The notes beneath the pieces were generated by a model. The model was not told where the DNA came from. It searched no databases and was given only the letters and a program-made list of their open reading frames with translations. The position numbers were made by a program, and so were the translations under genes. A stretch of DNA of 64,000 nucleotides from Chitinophaga silvisoli (GTDB lineage: Bacteria > Bacteroidota > Bacteroidia > Chitinophagales > Chitinophagaceae). The DNA lies in contig NZ_QTJV01000001.1 of the NCBI RefSeq assembly GCF_003412465.1, positions 1,054,001 to 1,118,000 on the forward strand, in the 5' to 3' direction. This document shows positions 1-6,950 of the stretch, one piece after another (position 1 is the stretch's first letter; the number at the start of each line of letters is the position of its first letter).

Positions 1-925
1 AATCTTTACAGCTGGCATTGTTGATATAAGTGACCTTGTCATCCACCAGGGTGAAGGTGCGCTTCAGCTCAGTACCGGGTGTGCCGTTGATGTGGGAAAT
101 GAGTTGTTCTATAGGAGCTTCTCCATCGTCCAGGGAGATAAAGTCGTAAAATTCAAATACTCTTGGATCGGAGAGGGAGCGGAGTTCTGTATTGGCAAAG
201 CCACCGCCCATTGCCACTTTTACCTGCGGGTAATGTTGCTTTACCCATTGTCCGCAGCGGAGGCTGGTGTACAGGTTGCCCGGGAAGGGAACGGATATGG
301 CCACCAATTGTGGCTGTTCCCTTTCCATATGCCTGCTGAGGATATCGATCAGGATATGATCGATGTAAGTATATTCCTGCTGAAGGGCGGTGTAGAGTTC
401 GTCAAAGCTATTCGCCGATCGGCCGAGTTTTTCCGCATAACGGCTAAAGCCAAAGTGCTCATCCACACATTCCATGATGAGATCGGAGAGGTCTTCCAGG
501 TACAGGGTAGCCAGGTGTTTGGCTTTGTCCTGGTTACCCATGGAGCCAAATGCCCAGTCCAGGTCTTCCAGTTGGGAGAACCGGCCGGCTTCAGGGAGGA
601 AATCCCTTTTGCACACCCGGTGGGCGATGGTAGGGTTCTTACCTTGCAGAAAAGCAACTACTTCATCAATTGTCATGATGTAATCGTCCTGCAGGGCAAT
701 GATGCGGCTGATATTTTCTGAATGAGGAACTTCCTGCTGGTTGATATGGGCAAAAAGCTTTTCCAGACCTTCTTTTGAGAATAAGGCCAGGGTTACTTCT
801 ATGCCAAGGTCAGCTTGAAAGGAGGAAATCCCCTTTGTATTCAGGAAGCCTTTCAGATAAGCTGTGGCCGGGTATGGCGTATTCAGCTGTGTGAAAGGTG
901 GTGTAATCAGAAAAACAGCACTCAT
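1..925 (-). CDS. B12-binding domain radical SAM protein (N-terminal part)
   Basis: An open frame of 308 codons runs from ATG at 925 off the left edge, so only the N-terminal part is seen. It opens with SAVFLITPPFTQLNTPYP, a Rossmann-like start seen in cobalamin-binding radical SAM enzymes. Around residues 220-235 it has VAMGGGFANTELR, which fits the end of a B12-binding domain. The radical SAM cluster motif CxxxCxxC would lie beyond the window edge, so the catalytic half cannot be checked. A possible promoter element TAATTTCG lies 7 bases before the ATG (933-940). Substrate unknown. Family call is by resemblance, moderately sure. Confidence 0.7.
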   Translation of the reverse strand, partial: MSAVFLITPPFTQLNTPYPATAYLKGFLNTKGISSFQADLGIEVTLALFSKEGLEKLFAHINQQEVPHSENISRIIALQDDYIMTIDEVVAFLQGKNPTIAHRVCKRDFLPEAGRFSQLEDLDWAFGSMGNQDKAKHLATLYLEDLSDLIMECVDEHFGFSRYAEKLGRSANSFDELYTALQQEYTYIDHILIDILSRHMEREQPQLVAISVPFPGNLYTSLRCGQWVKQHYPQVKVAMGGGFANTELRSLSDPRVFEFYDFISLDDGEAPIEQLISHINGTPGTELKRTFTLVDDKVTYINNASCKD

Positions 926-932
926 TTGAGTG

Positions 933-940
933 CGAAATTA
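933..940 (-). promoter_or_regulatory. -7 promoter element next to the start codon
   Basis: On the minus strand TAATTTCG fits the Bacteroidota -7 element (TAnnTTTG, here TTCG) and ends 7 bases before the ATG at 925. Transcription would start near the initiation codon. No clear -33 TTTG is visible. Confidence 0.35.
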
Positions 941-950
941 GGGAAACCGG

Positions 951-983
951 GGGAAAAAACGCTGCTACCAGCAGATAGCAGCG
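951..983 (-). terminator. Intrinsic terminator
   Basis: CGCTGCTA (960-967) pairs perfectly with TAGCAGCG (976-983) around an 8-base loop. On the minus strand the stem is followed by six T. It sits just after the stop of the decayed lipoprotein gene that ends at 994. Confidence 0.7.
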
Positions 984-993
984 TTTGAAGGGC

Positions 994-1202
994 TTATTGC
1001 AATGCCCTGACTACTTTGTTCGTGTAGGAAGAAACCACATTTCCTGCGTACACCATGATGCCTGCCTTAACACCTTATGCTACTTTGAAGTGTGTGACAG
1101 CTTCAGTGTCAGGAGCTTTTACAGGTTGTGTGTCTTTTTACAGGCAACAACGACTACGGACGCTGCTACTGTATACAGTAAATGTTTCTTAAACGAAGTA
1201 AT
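994..1202 (-). pseudogene. Decayed small lipoprotein gene
   Basis: Read on the minus strand, this 209-base stretch encodes a short lipoprotein in two frames. The first part reads TSFKKHLLYTVAASVVVVAC followed by KK, a signal peptide ending in a lipobox-like VVAC. One base seems to be missing from a run that now has five A, after which the other frame continues as DTQPVKAPDTEAVTHFKVA. Then come an in-frame TAA and GVKAGIMVYAGNVVSSYTN up to a normal stop, followed at once by a good terminator. No ATG is present; the expected position carries ATT (1200-1202). So start, frame and one codon all appear damaged. Function unknown. The poly-A lesion alone could be a sequencing error, but not all three. 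Confidence 0.45.
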
Positions 1203-1211
1203 CCGGGGTTA

Positions 1212-2573
1212 TTACTGGTTGTCAACTTTTGCTTCAATAGTTGCCTGTATGGTGGTAGAAACAGCAGAAAGCAGGTCATAACCGGTGGCAGATTCAATCG
1301 CATCTACACTGGTACGATAGCTCTTCCAGTCACTGCCAATTGAGTTGTTATTCGGTGTATTAATTGCAATCACTCTGGTAGAGGTGGTGATACGACTCAG
1401 GTCGCCATTACCATTGGAAAGTACAACCACCACTTTCCAGATATTGCCTGGTACAGTTACATGAACGCCATCGATGGTGGAGACAGTTCCATTACTACCC
1501 GTGCCGCCTGTACCATAGCTACCCATGATGATGTAGCACTCGTTGCCGGCACTTACAAGGGTTCTGATGTAAGATTCAAAACCTTCCCAGGTTACCTGGT
1601 TATTGTTAGGTGCCTGAGGAATCATGTTCGTCATCAGGAAGGTCGAAGAGTTAGCAGCAACAGAAGATGTTCTGTCGCCGGAAGGGCAGTTGTGCCCACG
1701 ATCAAAACCACTGCCTGAATAGCTGGTAGCATCTACCTGGTACCAGCCGGAAGGCAATGCTGTATTGGCACGAAAATCATCCTGCCTGGAGGTGCTGCCA
1801 ATATCAGCGCTGTTCAGGTGCCAGCTCACCCAGTTAGGCGTACCTCTTACACTGTTGTAAGATTCAATGTAGTAGGTAGCATTGTAGAGATAGTTGGTGG
1901 TGTAGACGGAGCTGGCTACGGCACCACTTGGATTCCCTAACAGCAGGTGACTGTTATCGCCGGTAGTACCTGTGCCGCCACCGCCAGTGGATGAACCGGT
2001 TGTAACAACAACATCGTCGATGTTGATTCTGTTAGTACCGCCCGATGCCTTGCGGATAGAGAGGCGGTAACTGCCGGTTACATTTACGGTGAAGGTAGCA
2101 GTAGAGAGGGTAGTGGAAGAGCTGGTAACTGTGCTGCCTACCTGTGAATAAGAACTGCCACCGTTGGTAGAGATCCAGAGTTGCCATGTACTGCTGCCAT
2201 CGGAGCCGAATACGGCGTGTGCAATGGTAATAGTAGTAGCTCCGCCGGTAGCATCGAAGTTCATAGTGAGAGAACCTGTATTCCGGATACGGGCAGACTG
2301 AGAACCATTCTTAGCATCAGTAGAGAGGATGCCAATAAGGGCATCATCAAAGCTCCAGCTACCACTGCTAAGTGTAACGTTGCCTGTTGCATAGGCTGTT
2401 TTAGTGCCAGACTCGAAAGACTCGCTTAAGGTAGTAGTGGTAGCTGCGGTAGTGGCGGCTACAGTCTTGTCCTTGTTAGCGATCGGTGTGGGTGCTTGGT
2501 CTTTCCGACAGGATACGACGATAAGTGCTGCTGCTATAATGTATAGCAGGCGTGACGACAGATGGGCTTTCAT
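1212..2573 (-). CDS. Secreted DNA/RNA non-specific endonuclease lipoprotein
   Basis: A 453-residue protein with a type II signal peptide (lipobox VVSC, Cys22), so probably anchored in a membrane. Residues about 50-195 form a beta-rich module resembling choice-of-anchor or carbohydrate-binding domains, and a Gly/Thr linker follows. The C-terminal half is a NUC1-type nuclease: FDRGHNCPSGDR (residues 290-301) holds the DRGH catalytic motif with the general-base His, and TNMIPQ plus the Asn cluster near residue 325 fits the metal-binding Asn. Such enzymes cut DNA and RNA without sequence preference, using Mg2+. Likely role is extracellular nucleic-acid degradation for nutrients. No immunity-protein gene is adjacent, which argues against a toxin role. 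Confidence 0.88.
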   Translation of the reverse strand: MKAHLSSRLLYIIAAALIVVSCRKDQAPTPIANKDKTVAATTAATTTTLSESFESGTKTAYATGNVTLSSGSWSFDDALIGILSTDAKNGSQSARIRNTGSLTMNFDATGGATTITIAHAVFGSDGSSTWQLWISTNGGSSYSQVGSTVTSSSTTLSTATFTVNVTGSYRLSIRKASGGTNRINIDDVVVTTGSSTGGGGTGTTGDNSHLLLGNPSGAVASSVYTTNYLYNATYYIESYNSVRGTPNWVSWHLNSADIGSTSRQDDFRANTALPSGWYQVDATSYSGSGFDRGHNCPSGDRTSSVAANSSTFLMTNMIPQAPNNNQVTWEGFESYIRTLVSAGNECYIIMGSYGTGGTGSNGTVSTIDGVHVTVPGNIWKVVVVLSNGNGDLSRITTSTRVIAINTPNNNSIGSDWKSYRTSVDAIESATGYDLLSAVSTTIQATIEAKVDNQ

Positions 2574-2681
2574 TACGTTGGGTTTTTATGAGGGTTTTAC
2601 CAAACTGGAAATTTACGGTATTTAGCGGGGAGCAGCTATTGGAAGAAGGGTTATTATTTTGTTACTAAAAATATTACTAAC

Positions 2682-2712
2682 AATAGGGGGATGCGAAAGG
2701 CATCCCCCTATT
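2682..2712 (-). terminator. Strong hairpin terminator
   Basis: AATAGGGGGATGC (2682-2694) and GCATCCCCCTATT (2700-2712) form a perfect 13-bp stem with a 5-base loop. It lies just after the stop of the gene ending at 2721. No uninterrupted T run follows, so termination may be partial. Confidence 0.6.
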
Positions 2713-2720
2713 GGCACTTG

Positions 2721-3026
2721 TTAATGGTTTCTTCTGTTATTCCTGTTTTGTTGTAGCGTAGCAGCACGGTTATTCCTGTTGGTAGAGCGGTCAGCCTGTC
2801 TGTTAGCACTATTCGTTGCCGCTGTTTGTTTCGCTTCTTCCCTGGTGACTACACCATCAGCAGCTGTAGCCTGTCTATTCGCACTGTTTTGGGTGCGGGT
2901 CGCCTGCCTGTTTGTAGCGTTCTGGGTAGCTGTTGCCTGCCTGTTAGCACGGTTCGTCTGGGGTACAGTTTGTGCAATAGCAAAAGAGCTGATGAACATC
3001 GAAAGCAGAATAATGGTGTTTTTCAT
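2721..3026 (-). CDS. Secreted low-complexity NRQAT-repeat protein
   Basis: A 101-residue protein with a clear signal peptide (KNTIILLSMFISSFAIAQ, cleavage after residue 19). The mature part is almost only Asn, Arg, Gln, Ala and Thr. It contains several degenerate copies of ANRQAT, with one EEAKQTA break near residue 64 and a basic NRNNRRNH tail. There are no Cys and no hydrophobic segments after the signal, so it is probably disordered, basic and periplasmic or extracellular. I do not recognise a family. A role in binding polyanions (nucleic acid, polysaccharide) is only a guess from composition. It has its own terminator at 2682-2712. Confidence 0.7.
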   Translation of the reverse strand: MKNTIILLSMFISSFAIAQTVPQTNRANRQATATQNATNRQATRTQNSANRQATAADGVVTREEAKQTAATNSANRQADRSTNRNNRAATLQQNRNNRRNH

Positions 3027-3098
3027 GGCTTTTATTTTTTAGCTGCTGTAAAGATCAGGGATGCAACGAAAACAGCGGCGCAGCTTTCAGGTGAAGTG

Positions 3099-3935
3099 TC
3101 AAAAAAAGGAGGCGAACTCTCTTGCAAAAGATGCAAAATCCCGCGCAGGATTGCCAGTCAGTTCCTCAATAACTGAACTTACAGCTGCCGCTTCTCCTCT
3201 TGCATAGTGCGCATAATCTTCCAGCAAGCCATCTGCCTGCCATTCAGGAAAACCAGCCTGTATCAATGCAGGGCGCATAGTTGCTGCAGGTACATCTACA
3301 AAGGAAATTGACTTCCCTGTAGCCTCGGATAAAAACTGTGCAATTTGTGCATGTGTAATGGCTGCCGGACCTGTTAAATCATACACTTTATTTTCATGAT
3401 CCGGCTGCGATAAAGCTATCGCTGCTACTGTTGCAATGTCCCTGACATCTACCAGGCTTACCGGTGCATCACCAATGGATGCATAAAACTGATGTGTATG
3501 TTTGATTAGATCAGCAAAACCCAATAAACCCTGCATAAATAAGTTAGGCCTTAAAAAAGTGTAGGCCATACCGGATTGAATAATCTTTTCTTCAATAGCA
3601 GCATGATAACGCATGAACCGAACAGGGGAGTTTTTCTCTGCCGCAAACTGGGAAAGCTTAACGATATGTTTGACACCTGCTGCAGCCGCAGCATCTACAA
3701 AATTACTTTGTAACTGTTCCGCTTCTTCAGATGAGTTGGTTAATAGGAACGCTTTTTCCACTCCCTGTAAGGCCTTTATCAGACTATCCTTATCACTCAT
3801 ATCGCCAATAAGGGTGTCAGCACCTGGTATATGTTTAGGTGATCTTACCAGTGCACGAAATGCAGTTCCCTGTGCAGCCAGTTGTTTTGCGAGTGCTGTA
3901 CCAATGTTGCCGGTAGCGCCTGTAATGAGAATCAT
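3099..3935 (-). CDS. NmrA-like NAD(P)-binding oxidoreductase (atypical SDR)
   Basis: A 278-residue protein. I chose the ATG at 3935 because it directly precedes the fold's first strand, MILITGATGNIG; the frame is open further upstream but without family character. TGATGNIG is the glycine-rich NAD(P)-binding motif of extended or atypical SDRs. The sequence lacks the YxxxK catalytic pair and follows the NmrA/QOR2 pattern (IVKLSQFAAE near residue 100, FLRPNLFMQ near 135). Such proteins act as quinone reductases or NADP sensors in the cytoplasm. It diverges from the serine hydrolase at 4075. Confidence 0.82.
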   Translation of the reverse strand: MILITGATGNIGTALAKQLAAQGTAFRALVRSPKHIPGADTLIGDMSDKDSLIKALQGVEKAFLLTNSSEEAEQLQSNFVDAAAAAGVKHIVKLSQFAAEKNSPVRFMRYHAAIEEKIIQSGMAYTFLRPNLFMQGLLGFADLIKHTHQFYASIGDAPVSLVDVRDIATVAAIALSQPDHENKVYDLTGPAAITHAQIAQFLSEATGKSISFVDVPAATMRPALIQAGFPEWQADGLLEDYAHYARGEAAAVSSVIEELTGNPARDFASFAREFASFF

Positions 3936-4062
3936 AATGTTTGTATTTTTATGACTCAAAATTCTCACTTTCACAGGAGCGGGTATTGTAAGAAAACGAA
4001 ATTTCAGGTGGGATTTTAACAGCTTCACAGGGAAAATCAACAGCAAACCTTTCACCTTCATG

Positions 4063-4070
4063 TACCTTCG
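4063..4070 (+). promoter_or_regulatory. -7 promoter element next to the start codon
   Basis: TACCTTCG fits the Bacteroidota -7 element (TAnnTTTG/TTCG) and is followed by only GTCT before the ATG at 4075, suggesting a leaderless or nearly leaderless transcript. The same layout is seen at 42406. Confidence 0.4.
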
Positions 4071-4074
4071 GTCT

Positions 4075-5109
4075 ATGAGCAAGATATTCATCACATTACT
4101 ATGCCTGTATAGTACTATCGCCTATGGGCAACAATACGATTTCTCCGCTGTCGATAAATATATCGAAGACCACGCGGGTGTATATGATAATGGTGTGGCT
4201 GTATTGGTCACCCAAAATGGAAAGGTGATTTATAAAAAGGAATCAGGCCTGGGGGTGGATGATAAAAGACTCGTAGCTTCCTGTTCCAAATGGTTATCAG
4301 GTGCTGTAATCATGTCTTTGGTAGATGAAGGAAAATTATCCTTAACAGACACCATTGGAAAATTCCTGCCCATTTTTTCCCAATATCACAAAGGTAATAT
4401 CACCATTCGCCAGCTCTTCTCGCATACTTCCGGCTTTCCTGGCAACAGCCCGGGGCGTTATGAATCCTCCGCTTTTATGACACTCGAATCAGCAGTCGAT
4501 TCCATTGCTGTATACACAGACATGATCAATCCTCCGGGTACAAAATTTAATTACGGCGGTGTGAGTATGCAGGTAGCTGGTAGAATTGCTGAAATGGTAT
4601 CCGGCAAATCCTGGCAGGCATTATTTAATGAAAAGATCGGGAAGCCCTGCGATATGAATGCGAATTATATTATTATGAGCTTTCGAAATCCAATGATTGC
4701 CGGAGGTGTCAGAACATCCGCTACCGACTACATACACTTCCTGGAAATGATTGTGAACAAAGGTGTCTATAAAAATAAGAGAGTCTTAAGCGAAGCAGCT
4801 ATCGCTACCATGCTACAGGATCAAACCAATGGTGCAGCCATAGAAAACACACCTTATCCCAGAAATCCTTTTTCTCCACAACCTGATAAACCGGTTCGTT
4901 ATGGTATCGGCAACTGGATTGATGTAGTGAGTCCTGATGGGAAGATACTTGAAACAAGCAGTCCCGGTGCCTTTGGTACACATCCCTGGCAAGACGAGGT
5001 ACACCATGTAGCCGGTATCATCTTCACCAGGACAGAATTAAAAAAGAGCGCCCTTGTAAGTTTAGAAATCCGCAAGATGATCAGGGATATCCTGGATAAG
5101 AAGCCTTAA
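4075..5109 (+). CDS. Secreted serine hydrolase (class C beta-lactamase/esterase fold)
   Basis: A 344-residue protein starting MSKIFITLLCLYSTIAYGQ, a signal peptide cut near residue 18. ATG 4075 is preferred over 4060 because the signal then begins correctly and the promoter element abuts it. The SxxK nucleophile motif is SCSK near residue 71. FSHTSGFPG near residue 122 and FNYGGVSMQVAGRIAE near residue 160 are typical of the family, with YGG in place of the usual YxN. These are periplasmic or outer-membrane esterases or D-aminopeptidases rather than true beta-lactamases; substrate unknown. Confidence 0.82.
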   Translation: MSKIFITLLCLYSTIAYGQQYDFSAVDKYIEDHAGVYDNGVAVLVTQNGKVIYKKESGLGVDDKRLVASCSKWLSGAVIMSLVDEGKLSLTDTIGKFLPIFSQYHKGNITIRQLFSHTSGFPGNSPGRYESSAFMTLESAVDSIAVYTDMINPPGTKFNYGGVSMQVAGRIAEMVSGKSWQALFNEKIGKPCDMNANYIIMSFRNPMIAGGVRTSATDYIHFLEMIVNKGVYKNKRVLSEAAIATMLQDQTNGAAIENTPYPRNPFSPQPDKPVRYGIGNWIDVVSPDGKILETSSPGAFGTHPWQDEVHHVAGIIFTRTELKKSALVSLEIRKMIRDILDKKP

Positions 5110-5147
5110 CAATTTCTTAATATTAAAGGTGTTTCTTTGCCATCAGT

Positions 5148-6707
5148 ATGCGTATTTTCTTATTGTGCTTATTATTGGCAGTGAATAGTGCATTTGCACA
5201 GGAGGCAGATCAATCGGAACAGACTACGCCCGAATTTCCCGACTCCGCCTTTTTGAAATTGAAGGAAGTTTATAGTAAATCTATTGAAGAAAAAGATCAT
5301 GTCACCACTGGTGTATCACTTCAAAAGATGGGTAATATCTGTTATTACCTCGGCAATTATCCACAGGCATTAGAATATCATCTCAAGGCTGACAAAATTT
5401 TCCGGGAACAAAACCGGAAAGACCTGCTTGCGGCCAACCTGAATGATATGGGCATCTTATATTATTATAACAGGCAGAGTTCCATCGCCCGCAAACAATA
5501 TAATGAGGCCTTATTAATATATAAGCAAAGCGGAGATGGGGAAGGCCTTGCTATGACCTATGGTAAAATAGGCCACTTATACGAGAAAAGCGCTAAGTAT
5601 GACAGCGCCTTTGCCTACCAGCGAAAGGCATTGTCCCAATACAGCAGCCTTGCCAAGAAGCAGGGTATGGCCAAGATCTTCGAAAACATAGGCAGCATCT
5701 ACGAAGACCTCTCAAATTTCGATTCTGCATATTATTACTATAGTCATGCGTATGAACTTTATGAACAGGATCGGGAAAATGTAGCCAGCATAGAAGTCTT
5801 AAACAACCTGGGCGACATTTTCCGTAAAACAGGCCGATACAATGAAGCCCTTTTACGTACCCGCCAGGCATTGCTGCTGGCAGAAAAAACCAATGACCTC
5901 TATGAAAAAGGGGCTGCCTACAGGGATTTAGGTAAGACCTACGCCCTCATGCAGCAGAAAGACAGTGCCTATTTATACGCTGAACTCTCCCGCAAGGCAA
6001 CTATAGATATCTATTCCCTGGAAAATAACCGGCAGACCGCATTTCTCAGTGTCTTATTCGATATTAATAAAAAGGATGCTGAGATCATTGGGCTGGAACA
6101 TACCAGGGATATTCACATTATCGTCACCATTGCTACTATTATCGTCATTATATTATTATTGGTATTAGGCCGGGTGATCCTGAGCCGGCAACGCCTGATG
6201 CACGCCTCCCAGCAGAAACTGATGCAGACGGCCCTGGAAAATAAGGAGCTACAGGAGGATAAATTAAAACAGGAACTGGAGATAAAAGGAAAGGAACTGG
6301 CTTCCAATACCCTCCACATGATCCAGAAAAACCAGCTACTGGAAGAACTGAAGGGGAAACTGGAGTTGATGGCCAGAGATGACAGGCGTGACCAGAAGAA
6401 ACAAATCCAACAGGTACTCCAACAAATCAATGTAAGTTTTAATCACGACGAATATTGGAATGAATTCCGGGATGTATTTGAACAGATCCACCAGGATTTC
6501 TTTGCCAACCTCCGGAAGAAAAAAGAAGATCTTAGTTACAATGACGTGCGTTTAGCTGCCCTGATCAAACTCAATATGAACTCAAAAGATATGGCCACTT
6601 TGCTGGCAATATCCCAGGATAGTTTGAGAGTGGCCCGTTACAGATTGCGTAAAAAGTTGGGTTTAGATGAGGGTGAAAGCCTGTCAGCTTTCATTCATTC
6701 TCTTTAA
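5148..6707 (+). CDS. TPR-containing membrane protein with C-terminal HTH domain
   Basis: A 519-residue protein with the Bacteroidota TPR-sensor layout. A signal peptide (1-17) is followed by tetratricopeptide repeats over about residues 45-310, with repeated NLGDI/YxKA patterns. One transmembrane helix (about 324-345, IIVTIATIIVIILLLVLG) leads into a charged coiled coil (350-420). The C-terminal part from LSYNDVRLAALIKLNMNSKD to the end is a LuxR/GerE-like helix-turn-helix with the DSLRVARYRLRKKL recognition region. It would sense a periplasmic signal and bind DNA from the membrane. No histidine kinase is nearby. Target genes are unknown; the TonB operon just downstream is a candidate by position only. 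Confidence 0.85.
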   Translation: MRIFLLCLLLAVNSAFAQEADQSEQTTPEFPDSAFLKLKEVYSKSIEEKDHVTTGVSLQKMGNICYYLGNYPQALEYHLKADKIFREQNRKDLLAANLNDMGILYYYNRQSSIARKQYNEALLIYKQSGDGEGLAMTYGKIGHLYEKSAKYDSAFAYQRKALSQYSSLAKKQGMAKIFENIGSIYEDLSNFDSAYYYYSHAYELYEQDRENVASIEVLNNLGDIFRKTGRYNEALLRTRQALLLAEKTNDLYEKGAAYRDLGKTYALMQQKDSAYLYAELSRKATIDIYSLENNRQTAFLSVLFDINKKDAEIIGLEHTRDIHIIVTIATIIVIILLLVLGRVILSRQRLMHASQQKLMQTALENKELQEDKLKQELEIKGKELASNTLHMIQKNQLLEELKGKLELMARDDRRDQKKQIQQVLQQINVSFNHDEYWNEFRDVFEQIHQDFFANLRKKKEDLSYNDVRLAALIKLNMNSKDMATLLAISQDSLRVARYRLRKKLGLDEGESLSAFIHSL

Positions 6708-6862
6708 AAAGGGACTTATTTAAAAGTATTCTTCTAAATAGAGTTTATTTCAAACATCTAAATCTGCTACACTCCTGCGTACGGTAACAATTTGTTAATG
6801 TACAATGTAACGATTGATTTTCAGTAGTTTAACACACCTTGTTGCTGTCTTGTATACGCTCC

Positions 6863-6888
6863 TGTTAACGCTGTTACATTTTGTTTAC
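6863..6888 (+). promoter_or_regulatory. Three TGTTAC-like direct repeats, possible Pho-type operator
   Basis: Upstream of the TonB/MINPP operon, TGTTAAC (6863-6869), TGTTACA (6872-6878) and TGTTTAC (6882-6888) are spaced 9-11 bases apart, about one helical turn. Direct repeats at this spacing are the form of PhoB sites, and phosphate control would suit a phosphatase operon. This is inference from spacing only. The rest of the 243-base gap holds no ORF. Confidence 0.25.
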
Positions 6889-6950
6889 GCCTGTTTTTCG
6901 GTTTCAAATATGCCTTTTTCCAACTTGCAGCAGCTTTTAAAACTGCTACA

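Noticed and set aside
92..721. Plus-strand open frame of 209 codons
   Set aside because: Antisense to the radical SAM gene, whose minus-strand frame has clear family sequence and runs on past the edge.
985..1281. Plus-strand open frame of 98 codons
   Set aside because: Covers the decayed lipoprotein gene and the nuclease end on the other strand; the minus-strand reading with lipobox and terminator explains the stretch better.
1212..2573. Nuclease as a secreted antibacterial toxin
   Set aside because: No immunity gene, no toxin-delivery domain and a lipoprotein anchor; nutrient or DNA turnover role is simpler.
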